The notes beneath the pieces were generated by a model. That model saw only the letters and a program-made list of their open reading frames with translations, was not told the origin of the DNA and ran no database searches. From positions 47,442,475-47,506,474 of the forward strand of contig NW_026622808.1 in NCBI RefSeq assembly GCF_023065955.2: a stretch of 64,000 nucleotides of DNA, written 5' to 3'. Of the stretch, positions 51,480 to 61,399 are shown piece by piece. This stretch comes from Ursus arctos (Eukaryota; Chordata; Mammalia; Carnivora; Ursidae). Each line of letters starts with the position of its first letter. The stretch's first letter is position 1. The translations under genes were made by a program, and so were the position numbers.

Positions 51480-52030
51480 GGTCCAACGCTGTTCTCCTTG
51501 GTGAACAGCAACCATTTCCTACGCCACGCGAACGGGGGTGAGCGTCCTAGGGGACCCAGGGGCCCCAGCTCTCAGCGCGGGTGCGGGGGAGGTGGGGTTC
51601 CAACCCCTCCTGTTCTGCCGGGGGGCGGCGGCCTCTCAGGTGCAGGAGCAGGAGACAGGCCGGGTTCTGGTCTATTTTCAGGACTGGGCGTCAGATCGCT
51701 CCCCGTGCGCCAGCCACGCTCGGCGCCCTTTGTCTTCTCGAAGTTGCCAAGCTCGTCCGTCTCGGGGTCTCTGAGCTAGCTCTCGCTTCTCAGCTGAGAA
51801 CGCCCCCTCCTCTTCCTCAGCCGCCTTGCCTGACCAGCGCGGACAGCGAGCTCACTACCCATTTCGCGCAGCCTCATTGGCCGGTTTACCTGTTGACCGA
51901 CCGCCGCCGGAGAAGGTAAGCCCGGAGGGCCGGGAACGCGCCCGCGCAGCTTCCCCACGACCCCCGCGTGCCGAGCACGACGTCCCGCCCCGAGAGACTC
52001 GCGGTAGGTGTTTCTTGCACGGAGGAAAAA
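51480..52030 (+). promoter_or_regulatory. CpG island, candidate promoter and first exon
   Basis: The only CpG-dense block in the window. I count about 48 CpG dinucleotides by eye over 51541-52020, whereas flanking sequence has very few. It contains a GGGCGG box (51623-51628), an inverted CCAAT box (ATTGG, 51876-51880), a GACGTC site (51979-51984) and CCGCCC-type GC boxes. A splice-donor match, GAGAAG|GTAAGC, falls at 51915/51916, and a weaker GCG|GTAGGT at 52003/52004. No TATA box is seen. This suggests a TATA-less promoter with a plus-strand first exon ending at 51915. The product is unknown. Frames crossing the donor (51581-51919, 51826-52071) are arginine/proline-rich, as any CpG island would give. 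Confidence 0.6.
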
Positions 52031-52059
52031 ATCGCGATAGAGATGCCTCGAGATTCGTG

Positions 52060-52180
52060 CTCACCCTGTGAACTCGGGCACACTCCTTCCTGTCTGGGTC
52101 TCAGTTACCGCATCTGTGAAATGGCCTCCAGGTGACCTCCGAGCTTTCTTCCAGCTCTGAAATTCCACAGCTCTCTGATC
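52060..52180 (+). mobile_element. MIR fragment
   Basis: CTGTGAACTCGGGCACACTCC, GGGTCTCAGTTACCGCATCTG, TGAAATGGCC. Confidence 0.7.
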
Positions 52181-52440
52181 TGACGCTGGAAACTGCGGGG
52201 CCCCACCCCATTCAGTTGTTTTGCTTTTATCGCTCCAGTACTTCCTTAGAAAAGGGGGTGGGGATGTTCTCGTAAGACCTTAATTCTTTTTTGAGCATTT
52301 GGGCAATTTTCCAAATCTTATAATTGTGGTAGAAACCGGCAAAGTTAACTGAGTTATTGATTCTGGAGTTTCGAGTCTCTGCTGGTGAGACCGATCCCAC
52401 TAGCGGGCAGCTTGGTATTCTTTTTTTTTCTCCCCCCGCC

Positions 52441-52531
52441 CTTTCTTCTGCTTCTTCTGCTGCTTTCTTCTTCTTCTTCTCCTTCTCCTTCTCCTTCTTC
52501 TTCTTTCTCCTTCTCCTTCTTTTTCTTCTTT
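52441..52531. repeat. (TTC)n pyrimidine tract
   Basis: About 90 bases almost wholly C and T on the plus strand, mixing TTC and TCC units. Frames through it give poly-Ser/Phe/Leu or Glu/Lys and are artefacts. Confidence 0.95.
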
Positions 52532-52539
52532 TGTTGTAA

Positions 52540-52925
52540 TGTTGTGAGATTACAGGCTAGTCCCTGAATCAACAAGTCTTTCACTCTATAATAAAGTTGT
52601 ATTTTCAAATTTTGCTTTTGACTTTAATTGCAGCCAGGCATGAAACAAGAGAGGGAGGGTGCCGTTCCAGATGAGTGCACATTCAAAATCATTCAAACTC
52701 TACTTGGAAGAGGAGAGGAAAATTAATAATGAGAACAAACAGGCCTTTGGAACCAGGCTCCCCCTCCTCCCTTCTTTGTAAAATGGAATCCTTCTCCTAA
52801 CAGAGTAAATGGAAAAAACACCAGAGCAAACAAGCTGGGGGAGGGGCTAGCACAATTGGTTCTTTTGGTCTACGTAGCCCAAATAAAGTGCAGCCTGAAC
52901 TATGGAAGTGATGGAACCAGACAAT
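52540..52925. other. Single-copy sequence, no gene seen
   Basis: AT-rich, no repeat hallmark, downstream of the CpG island. No acceptor-bounded frame that I trust. Confidence 0.4.
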
Positions 52926-52929
52926 TCAA

Positions 52930-53030
52930 CGCTCATTCATTCTTTCATCTGAGAACGTTCATTGACCACCTCCTCTGTGCCAGACGTTGGGCCGGGTGCA
53001 GGGATAGAACAGTGAATAAGCCGGGTAAAT
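52930..53030 (-). mobile_element. L2 3' terminus, antisense
   Basis: CATTCATTCTTTCATCTG, CATTGACCACCTCCTCTGTG, CCAGACGTTGGGCCGGG. Confidence 0.65.
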
Positions 53031-53044
53031 TTTCTATGCTAATA

Positions 53045-53260
53045 CATCACTACTCATAATAATAACGCTTGTTATTCATACTTACTCTGTGTAAGTATAA
53101 GTGCTTTTCATTGAAATTTCTCATGTAGTCCTCATAATATCTTTATGAAGCAGGCGCTGTCATGAGTCCTATTTTAGAGATGAGGGAACTGAGGCACAGG
53201 GACATGAAATAAGTTGTTCAGGATCACACGGCTGGGAAGTGGAGAAGCAGGGATGGCTTC
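53045..53260 (-). mobile_element. MIR, nearly full length
   Basis: Reverse MIR: TTTTAGAGATGAGGGAACTG, AGGCACAGGGACATGAAATAAG, GGATCACACGGCTGGGAAGTG. Confidence 0.88.
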
Positions 53261-53269
53261 TGAGCAATG

Positions 53270-53740
53270 AGGTTGAGAGTCCCGTAGAGCCAGCAGGCAG
53301 GGAAATGGGTGATTCCGAGGTGGTTTGAGAAGTGATACGACAGCAGACAGACAGAGAGGGCTGTCTGGAGAGGCTGAGGAAGGGTTTGTGCAAGACAGGA
53401 TGTGTAGGCTGGGGTCTGAAGGGTGAGAAGGGATAGCCAGGTTAAGATCGTGGGCCATCTGGAAGAGATAAACATACTCCAGAAGAGAGAGAAGTGGAAG
53501 AGTGATACAGTGGAGGAAGGGAGGGGAGCCTGGCAGCGTTGACAGGAAGCCAGATCCCGAAAGTTCTGGAAGGCGGGGCTAGGACCTTCATGTCCTGGAG
53601 GCAGTGGGAAGGTCCCAAAGCAGCAGGGTCAAAGTCACAGCAGGGAAAGGTTGTGTCTAACTGCTCCCGGCACAGGGTGGATGGGAGGGTTGGAGACAAC
53701 TTAGGTCCGGGGAGAGCTGGGGGTGGTTTGTCGTGAGGCC
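53270..53740 (-). mobile_element. Possible antisense L2 interior
   Basis: Purine-rich (GGAAGGGTTTGTGCAAGACAGG, GGTCTGAAGGGTGAGAAGGG) in the L2-antisense style and next to a MIR. Minus frames 53393-53169, 53458-53174 and 53475-53224 overlap in three registers, a sign of low stop density rather than coding. Confidence 0.35.
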
Positions 53741-54078
53741 GGGGACCATGGTGAAGAAGAGTAGTGTACTGGTTTGAGAGGGTTAAGGCTGTAGAACTTA
53801 CAGGATCTGGTGGTAATTCAAATCTCCATGCTTCAAATCAGGCAGGAGACCTAAATTAACAACTTTGGTTGCCTCCAATAACTGGTAATTCTCCACTTTG
53901 CTCATGCTATACAGACAGGGTTACATGAGAAAATTAGGGAGTCCTTTACCCTGTGAGGTCATCTTTTCTCAAAGACCCACACAAAGTTGATGTAAAGAAC
54001 ATACCTTTATCCACCTAACGAGCAGTCTTTACCATTGTTCTTACACTATTTTTAAAGTCCCTCATAAGAGTCCCTTTG

Positions 54079-54295
54079 CTTATTTATTTTTTATTTATTT
54101 ATTTTTTGAGAGAGAGCGAGAGTGCTGGCGGGGGGGGGGGGGTTGGGGCAGAGGGAGAGAGAGAATCTTAAGCAGGCTCTACGCCCAGCACCGAGCCCAA
54201 TCAACATGGGGCTCGATCTCACAACCCTGAAATCATGACCTCAAAAAAATCAAGATCTTGTCAGATGCTCAACCGACTGAGCCACCCAGGTGCCC
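54079..54295 (-). mobile_element. CAN-SINE, antisense
   Basis: TTTATTTATTTATTTTTTGAG, a 13-G run at 54130-54142, GGGGCTCGATCTCACAACCC, ending CACCCAGGTGCCC. Confidence 0.9.
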
Positions 54296-54416
54296 GCCCC
54301 CTGCTAATTTATAACTAGGAACTAATGCTTTTCCTTTTAACTGGTGGTTGAAAGTGATTTGGTCCACCATGTTTTACTTTTACCTTGGCTATCAACAAGT
54401 TCATGGTGAATTTTTA

Positions 54417-54618
54417 CTTTATTTTAATTTTAATTTTTTAAAAAAGATTTTATTTATATTTATGCGTCAGAGAGAGAGAGAGAGCACAAGCAGGGGGAGC
54501 TGCAGGCAGAGGGAGAAGCAGGCTCCCTGCTGAGCAAGAGGCCTGATGCGGGGCTCCATCCCAGGACCCTGAGCTGAAGGCAGACGCTTAACCGACTGAG
54601 CCACTCAGGCATCCCTGG
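54417..54618 (-). mobile_element. CAN-SINE, antisense
   Basis: AAAAAAGATTTTATTTATATT, GA tract, CCCTGCTGAGCAAGAGGCC, ending CACTCAGGCATCCC. Target copies GGTGAATTTTTAC (54404-54416) and GGTGAATGTTTAC (54619-54631). Confidence 0.93.
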
Positions 54619-54634
54619 GGTGAATGTTTACACT

Positions 54635-55261
54635 CCTAATAAATATGTTGATCTAGGGGCTTGACCTGTATGTTTTCTCTTCTTTAATTTATATCGTTTT
54701 ATACATGTCTTCTTTCTTGTCATAAGTGGCCTCCAACACTGGAAGAAGTGGTGTATAAAATAATCAATATGCATCTCCTGAGAGGGAGGTCACCAGATCT
54801 AGCTCCTGGGCCGACCCCCTTCTCACCCGTCATGGATGCTGGCTTCCCCCATCGGACTCTCTCTTCTGTGTTAGGCCTTTGTCTTCACAAGACCCTTGAG
54901 AAGCACCCATATACTGTTTTGGAGGATGACTTTCCTGCACTTACTAATAAGGCAGAAGTGATTGGTGCATTGAATGCAGTGTTTGCCACTTCGCAGGGTG
55001 GGAACGAAGGTGGGGAAGACTTGATGGAGATATGGAGGGCTGGGGCTTTATGAAGTAGCCCCAGGACAAACCTCAGGGGAGGCCTTGGAAGGACTGTCCC
55101 CGAAGAGGACAAGAGTCATTGGCAGGAGAGGTGGAAGGCCACCAGTCCGGTCAGAGGAAAGCAGGTAGGGTATGCCTTGTTCATTCAGCCTTGTTTTCCA
55201 CCATTGTGTTGACACAAGCCAACTAAGCCACATTTTCCACTTGGCCGGCAAATTAAAAATA
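54635..55261. other. Single-copy sequence; 101-codon frame unassigned
   Basis: The plus frame 54748-55053 has near-coding composition, but no known domain, and no acceptor or donor pair that brackets it convincingly. No repeat recognised. Confidence 0.35.
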
Positions 55262-55722
55262 CAGTAGTCCCCTCTAATCTGTGGGAGATATGTTCCAAGT
55301 CCCCCAGTGGATGCCTGAAACCACGGACAGACCCGCGCCCTCTACATACTAAGTGTTTCCTATACACGTACACCTGTGACAAAGGGTATCATATAAAGTA
55401 GGCACAGTAAGAGATTAACAGTAATAACCAATAATAAAACAGAAAATTAAAACAATATACTGTAATAGAAGTGGTGTGAATGTGGTCTTTCTCTCTTAAA
55501 ATACGTTATCGTAGCTCACCCTTCCTGTGATGACGTGAGATGATAAAACGTCTACGTGATGAGACAAAGTGAGGGGAATGACATACGCATTGCGATGTAG
55601 CATTAGGCTGCTCCTGACCTTCTTACGAGGTGTCAGAAGGAGGATCATCTGCTTCCAGACCGCGGCTGACCACGGGCAACTGAAACCGTGGAAAGCAGAG
55701 CCCTGGGAAAGGGAGGCTGCCG
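55262..55722 (+). mobile_element. Tigger-like MITE, second copy, intact structure
   Basis: CAGTAGTCCCCTCTAATCTG, GGCACAGTAAGAGATTAACA, GATCATCTGCTTCCAGACCG, ending GGGAGGCTGCCG. TA on both sides (55260-55261, 55723-55724). Same family and orientation as 1046-1774 but uninterrupted. Confidence 0.88.
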
Positions 55723-55924
55723 TACCATGATTAGGTGTCTGCCCATGTGGAATGATGCTTAGGAGCCTTGGAAAGAGGTTCCTGCTTTCTTTTGTCCTTT
55801 ATGACATTTCATTCAACGTATCCACTCATTGCCATTTCAGGAAGTCTCGACTGAAATGTGAATACCCCTGAGTGGTATCACGCAACAAGGATGAAATGAT
55901 GGAAACACAGGCCTTTGAGCTGGA

Positions 55925-56075
55925 AGGGGTCTGGGCGATAAGTGACAGCAGTCCTCATGTAGGTGAGAGCTGGCGAAACTTAACCACGGGGAGGTCAAGC
56001 TAACCGGACCGAAGTCACTAAGCCGCTTAGCGGCAAAACCGGCATTAGAACGCAGAACTCTGGCTTCTAGCAGAA
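55925..56075 (-). mobile_element. MIR fragment
   Basis: AACTTAACCACGGGGAGGTC, ACCGAAGTCACTAAGCCGC, GCATTAGAACGCAGAACTC. Decayed reverse MIR. Confidence 0.5.
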
Positions 56076-56269
56076 GCTCTTTCCATGACACACGGTTAGA
56101 AGCCGGGCTACATCCAGTTCTTTTCTAAAGTAATAGTCAAATAAAAGGGAACACAGTCCAGGATGAGCAGGTTTTGATATGAAGAGATAAGAGAGACCAA
56201 TAGTAATTACATGGACCAGCTTATGGAGCTCTGAACCATTTTTGTGACCACATGTTGTGTCTGTAGACA

Positions 56270-56850
56270 ATTGTTCTTTGTCCACCTTACATGATTCTGG
56301 TGGGTCCATCTGCAAAAGAGCCTAAAGTCGCCCCTTCCCCATCCCTCCGCATAGGAGAGGGCAAATGACTGAGTCTGGCCCACCAGAGTTCTCCGTGCCT
56401 GTTCTGTAGATATTGGTAGAAGCAAGGGGCAACGTCCAGATCCAACCAGAGTCCCTCCATGAAATGGGGTGTATGGAAGTTTCACTTCCTCTGTACAGAT
56501 TGTTTGGCATGGAACTGCAAGGGGCCATCTTTCTTATGGCATGTGAAAGACACTTCCTGAGTATCAAGCCAACATGGGAAAAAAGCAAAGCCCAAAACAA
56601 GAGATAATGAGCAAGAATGAGAGGAAGGTGGGGACAGAAGGCAGAAACAGATTGAGAGAGAGATTAAGAGATTGAGACAGAGAACACAAGAGCAAGCAAG
56701 CATCTGGAAGAAATAATCTGAGTAACTGGATCCAGCCACGCCTGAAGCCAGATGCACTCCAGAACTTCACAGTTTATGGGAGCCAGTAAGCCCGTTTTAT
56801 TTTTTTCTGTTTAAACTAGTTTAGTTGAGGTTCTCCTATTTGACTGTAAA
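56270..56850 (+). mobile_element. Possible LTR-type repeat, family unsure
   Basis: TCTGGCCCACCAGAGTTCTC, then a GAGA-rich segment, GATCCAGCCACGCCTGAAGCC and TTTATGGGAGCCAGTAAGCCC, reminiscent of an old LTR 3' end (poly(A)-region style). Overlapping minus frames are shadows. Limits are a guess. Confidence 0.35.
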
Positions 56851-56869
56851 GATCCTGTTTATAATATAA

Positions 56870-57005
56870 GCTGTTTTATATAAATTATCCCACTTGATTT
56901 TCTCAATCACCCTATGAGATAGATATTATTAGGATCACAGTTTTATAAATGGGCGGGTTGAAGCTCAGAGATGTTAAGTCATTGGCCTGAGGTTATGGAG
57001 CTTTA
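56870..57005 (-). mobile_element. MIR
   Basis: Reverse MIR: CTCAATCACCCTATGAGATAG, AGCTCAGAGATGTTAAGTC, TTGGCCTGAGGTTATGG. Confidence 0.8.
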
Positions 57006-57009
57006 GGAA

Positions 57010-58765
57010 AGCCTCCTGGATTACTCTTTATTAGATCCTTTACTTTTTACCTGCTAAACCCTTGTTGTTCAAGGGTTTAGGCTGAGAGGCCTGGATACCA
57101 GCTTTGTCCTTTTGTGGTGTGGTAAGGAGCTAGCTAACCATCTTTCCTGCTGACTCTTCTTCCTCACCTGGTGTGTTCACGCATCAGTAGCTGCTCAGAT
57201 ACTGCTAACGAGCTCAGATAACTGTACTGGCCACATGAATCTGGGCATGGTACACTCAACAGTCCGAGGCGGGCTGGTCTCCAGCTTCGTGTGGGTGGCT
57301 GTGCCAGCCGCCGAGGCCGCCGCCTCCTCCTCTCGTACCACAGCAAGCCTTAGTGGGAAGCACCACCGTGAGCCATTCCCCTTGGAGGCCAGCATGTGGT
57401 ACAGCCGGAAGCCTGTGGTCAGCATGTGGCAACTCAAATAATACACTTCACCCGTGTGAGAAAGCCACAACACAGCACGGAGGAAACAGTTCACCAGAAC
57501 TTTCTACCTCCCGTCTGCTGGACAAGATGGCCGACGTTGGGCTTGGAGCCATGCCTCTGAGTTTCTCCGATATACTCCCTGGAGCATCGTGTTAAAAGAC
57601 AGGTGGGTTGTGACAAAGGAGAGCTCCTATAAACACAAGCTTAAAAGGCCTGGTCGTCCCTGTCTGGTTTATTTCCCCCAGGCCTGGGGCTGGATGAGGA
57701 CACATCCCTCTCCTTCTGAGGCTTCTAGCCATTCCCTCAGAGAACATGCCAAGTTCTGCACCTCCCCAGTGAAGACACCCAGCCATCTGGGGTGTGACGG
57801 GGTTGTGTTTTTGGATCAGTTCCTTGGATAACTTGGTGCGTCCACCTCGGTTTTTCTTCCGTGTTCCCGGAGAAGGAGCGTTCCTGGGAGCCATATGGTC
57901 TCGCACCACAGGAAGAAAAGTCTGGGAGTTACCGCTCCTCTGACTTGTGAGCACATTTCACCTCTGATGTCTTCTTCCTGAATGCATTTCAGCTTTACTC
58001 TTCTGATTCTTTCTCTCCCATCTGGTTTCTATCTGACCCAAGCAGCTGTTTTTCTCATTTAAAATAACACACTTACCTCTTTCTTCTTTATGTGCCATGT
58101 TTTCAGTTTTGAAATGTTTTTTCATATGGATTGAAACAGATTGTTTTTTCTTCCTCTTCAAGAAAAGAAGTACCTGTGTTTTGACTTGGTTATGTGCAAA
58201 TTCTTTAAGCAGACTCACAGAACAATTGCAATGAAGGTCTTTGCTCCCTTGGCTAGGGTACCATTCCATGTACCCACAATCACCGTGCTCTGTGCGCAGG
58301 AAGACTTAAAGCCATGACTAATATTAGCAAAGCACGGTATGTATAACATGGCCAGTCGGGAATCATAAATATTTATAAAGACCATAGGAACCTCTCTCAT
58401 AATGCAAAGAGAAGTGCTCCATAAGAGTTAAGCAGTATGTGTTGGGTGTTTTTGGAAAATGATGAATAGATGACCTTTTTTCCAAATGACAAAATGCTCC
58501 TCCCTCAAACCTCTTGAATTTTAAAGATAGCTGGGAAAGCAAAGCCCTGGAATTTTCTCTACTGATTGAAGAGTGGGGCGGAACACTTTGCCATCAGCGA
58601 TGGAAGAATTTATTCCCATTTTAAGTAATGTTTACACTATCCAGCCACACCATAGAGAAAGGAATACAGGGAGAATTTGAGAAAGAGTAAGGCTCCATAT
58701 TCAAGACGGTGGCTATTTAAATGAAAGACAAGGCACTGGGGTCAAAAGGAAAATCAAATCCTGAC
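57010..58765. other. Largest repeat-free stretch; hairpin at 57054-57080
   Basis: About 1.75 kb in which I recognise no transposon. It starts with a perfect 11-bp inverted repeat, CTAAACCCTTG/CAAGGGTTTAG, around a 5-nt loop. Between 57235 and 57600 the GC content is higher (GCCGCCGAGGCCGCCGCC). Frames on both strands there (57494-57195 minus, 57235-57441 plus) have no family I know. No splice-bracketed exon is convincing. Confidence 0.45.
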
Positions 58766-58769
58766 TCTG

Positions 58770-59075
58770 CTCTCTGCCAGCTGGGTGATCTGTGTGTTCC
58801 TAGATTTCCCTTCTTTCTCAGGGTCTTTGCACATGCTCTTCATTCTACGTGCAACTCTCTTCCCCCGTTCTGCCTGGTGGTTCCTTCAGCTCTCCGTTTC
58901 AATGTCACCTCCTCAGAGAGGCCCTCTCTGATCACTCCATCAGCTCAGGCCCAGACATTTGCCTCGTTTGTTTCCTTCTTTCACTGGGCAGAGCATCAGC
59001 TCTTCATGTCTTTGTTTCCTTGCTTTGTGTTGGTCTCGTCCCCTGCAAGTCTTCATAATGGCAGGGGTTGTGGTC
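58770..59075 (+). mobile_element. L2 LINE 3' region
   Basis: CTCAGGGTCTTTGCACATGC, CTCTCTTCCCCCGTTCTGCC, TTCAATGTCACCTCCTCAGAG, GGCCCTCTCTGATCACTCC: a textbook L2 order. The 147-codon frame 58721-59164 is L2-derived. Confidence 0.88.
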
Positions 59076-59127
59076 TTCCTTTCTTGTTAACCAACACCCT
59101 CCCCCCGCAAAAAAACCCAATAGAATT

Positions 59128-59577
59128 CATTTTTTTGAGCGGCTTTGGGTTTGCAGAAAAATGAAGTGGAAAGTACAGAGACTTCCCACATACCTCATCA
59201 TGTCCCCCCACCTCCTGAAATTCCCCTGTTATTCACATCTTCCATCAGCGTGGCACATTTGTTGAAATTGGTGAGCCAATGTTGATACATTATTAACTCA
59301 AGTTTATAGCTTACATTAGGATTCACTCTTGGTGTTGTCTATTCTGTGGGTTTTGTCAAAGGTTGAATGACAGGTATCCAACATTTTAAGATCATACAGA
59401 ACAGTTACACGGCCTTAAAAATCCCCTGCACTCCTCCTATTCATCCGTCCTTCCCTTCAACACCTGGCAACCACCGCTCTCTTTACTGTCTCCATAGGTT
59501 TACCTTTTGCAACATGTCATATAGTGGGACTCATACAATATGTAACCTTTTCAGATTGCCTTCTTTCACGTAGCCAT
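59128..59577 (-). mobile_element. L1M 3' UTR, antisense
   Basis: AGTACAGAGACTTCCCACAT, TTACATTAGGATTCACTCTTG, CACCTGGCAACCACCGCTC, TCAGATTGCCTTCTTTCACG. Confidence 0.82.
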
Positions 59578-59579
59578 TC

Positions 59580-60137
59580 TTTCCTGGCCTCATTTTCCCT
59601 CCCCTGTTTTCCAGCGTCCCCGAGGTAGGCAGTACCCAGTGAATAGTTATGGGATGAACATCAGCCTCCCGCTGTCCTAATTCGTAAACTGGTCTACTTC
59701 ATGGAGCTGTGAGGATTCACAAAGGTAACCTATGGGCAGGTTTGCTGAGCGCAGGGCTGCTGGTAAGCTCTCGAAAGTGGTGGCTGCTACTTTTCATATT
59801 TTGGCGGCATACCCGGTCTTAGTGCTGCTGGTGTGCCTACGGGGACCGGAGAGGGGCTGTGAGTGTGTTGATGAAACTCAGGGTCTCTTTGGAGCTCTGG
59901 CAGGTGACACTACAATTTCTCCATCAGCCTCTCTCTCTCTCCAGACAGCTGCCCCTTAAAATGACAGAGCCTTTGGGAAGTCTTGGTGAGCTGCTGCAAG
60001 GGTGCCTCTGGTCATGGTTTTCAGTGCAAAATATTTCCACGATTTGCAATTCTTTTGAGAGATGCTTCTTTTCAAAGTGGCTCTGGGGCTCTGTATGTGA
60101 ACTGTCCTTACTTCTTTTCTCCGACAGGCTGTTTAGC
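59580..60137. other. Single-copy sequence, no gene seen
   Basis: The frame 59732-59959 contains a short hydrophobic segment (HILAAYPVLVLLVCL), but nothing else supports it. A weak MIR-like scrap lies near 59660-59720. Confidence 0.4.
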
Positions 60138-60163
60138 GACCCTCGCTTTTCTTTCTTTTTATT

Positions 60164-60210
<47 letters not shown>

Positions 60211-60212
60211 TT
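60164..60212. repeat. (TTTA)n tail repeat
   Basis: About twelve TTTA units, formed from the A-rich tails of the nested L1 and SINE. Confidence 0.95.
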
Positions 60213-60401
60213 AAAGATTTTATTTATTTATTTGACAGAGATAGAGACAGCCAATGAGAGAGGGAACACAAGCAGGGGAAGTGGGAGAGGAAGAAGCAGG
60301 CTCACAGTGGAGGAGCCTGATGTGGGGCTCGATCCCACAATGCCGGGATCACGCCCTGAGCCAAAGGCAGACGCTTAACCGCTGTGCCACCCAGGTGCCC
60401 C
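60213..60401 (-). mobile_element. CAN-SINE (young bear-type), antisense
   Basis: AAAGATTTTATTTATTTATTTG, CTCACAGTGGAGGAGCCTG, ending CACCCAGGTGCCCC. Its target duplication is in low-complexity TATTTTATTT DNA and so is ambiguous. The plus frame 59983-60378 is SINE and microsatellite derived. Confidence 0.94.
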
Positions 60402-60491
60402 TATTTTATTTTATTTTTTAATGATTTTTTATTATATTATGTTAGTCACTATACAGTACATCCCCGGTTTCCGATGACCCTCGCTTTTCTT

Positions 60492-60960
60492 GAAGGAAGC
60501 CTTCATCTGGTGTTTCCAGCTCCACTTCCTTTGGCCATGAGGTGGACATTCTGACGGCTTCCCCAGTGGGAACTTGAGGAGACTGGCCTGCACGTGCGAA
60601 GCTCATGTATTCTGAAACTCTTCAGTCTTCTGAAAATTTCAGGTTGCTGAAACAACTTCTGAAAAGGGAAACGTGCAAAACGTTTCCCAAGAGCTCCTAT
60701 TCCTGGATTGTTTAAAATGCTTTGAGAAATGGAACATTTCTGTGGCCCTCTTAGGCCAAGACAGAAGTTGTGTCTTCAGTTCCAATGGTTTGCCTCTCTA
60801 ATGCCATACATTTGGACTCTGGGAAGGGCCAGGTGACTTTCGCATGAATGCTCTGGCATTTTCTGGACTGTCAGAATCAATGTTTTAGAAAAATAACGTG
60901 CAGATTTTTAGATTTTTTAAATGGCTGTTGCAGGATTGATTACAAAGCTGTAAAAGCCTT
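60492..60960. other. Single-copy sequence, no gene seen
   Basis: No repeat hallmark. GAAAAGGGAAACGTGCAAAACG and TTTCTGGACTG words only. No exon evidence. Confidence 0.4.
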
Positions 60961-61156
60961 GGGGCGCCTGGGTGGCTCAGCTGGTTAAGCGTCCAACTCT
61001 TGATTTCTGCTCAGGTCACCATCTCAGGGTCTTGAAACTGAGCCCCACGTCGAGGCCTGCGTCCAGTCCCGTGTCAGGCTGGGTGTGGAGCCTGCTACAG
61101 ATTCTCCCCCTCCCCCATGCCCCGATGCTCTATCTCTCTCATTTAAAAAAAAAAAA
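60961..61156 (+). mobile_element. CAN-SINE
   Basis: GGGGCGCCTGGGTGGCTCAG head with CGTCCAACTCTTGATTTCTG, an older canid-like subtype. Short CT part and an A-run. No clear target duplication was found by eye. Confidence 0.92.
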
Positions 61157-61399
61157 ATCCTTCTTTTTGCTCTGGAAAGAAGAAAGTGCAACCTCCAAAT
61201 TAACAGGGTGTGAAATTTTAAAACAAATTTACTTCTTGGAATAAGCTCATAATATTTGTAGGCTATTAGTTTCAATAATATAAAATTCCAGTTGAGTTTT
61301 GCAACTTTAGACACAAATGGGGCCTTTTCTTGGGACTCGGCTTGCTTGAAAGTCAGATGAAACCCGCAGGTGACACCAGCTTGCTATGCGATAGAGCAG

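Larger units (their letters stand above)
60154..60475 (-). mobile_element. Ultra-short L1 3' end carrying a SINE in its tail
   Basis: An exact 16-bp target duplication, GACCCTCGCTTTTCTT, brackets 60154-60475 (copies 60138-60153 and 60476-60491). The L1-derived part is only about 70 bp (TTTAATGATTTTTTATTATA, CACTATACAGTACATCCCC). The rest is A/T tail, (TTTA)n and a CAN-SINE. Confidence 0.9.

Noticed and set aside
52354..52608. Glu/Lys-rich frame resembling an acidic nuclear protein
   Set aside because: It is the antisense translation of the TTC/TCC pyrimidine tract.
57195..57494. Opposed frames in the GC-richer part of the repeat-free stretch
   Set aside because: Both strands are open only because of GCC/GGC triplet runs; no family resemblance on either strand.
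58721..59164. 147-codon plus-strand frame
   Set aside because: It coincides with a sense L2 LINE 3' end; the peptide is L2-derived non-coding translation.
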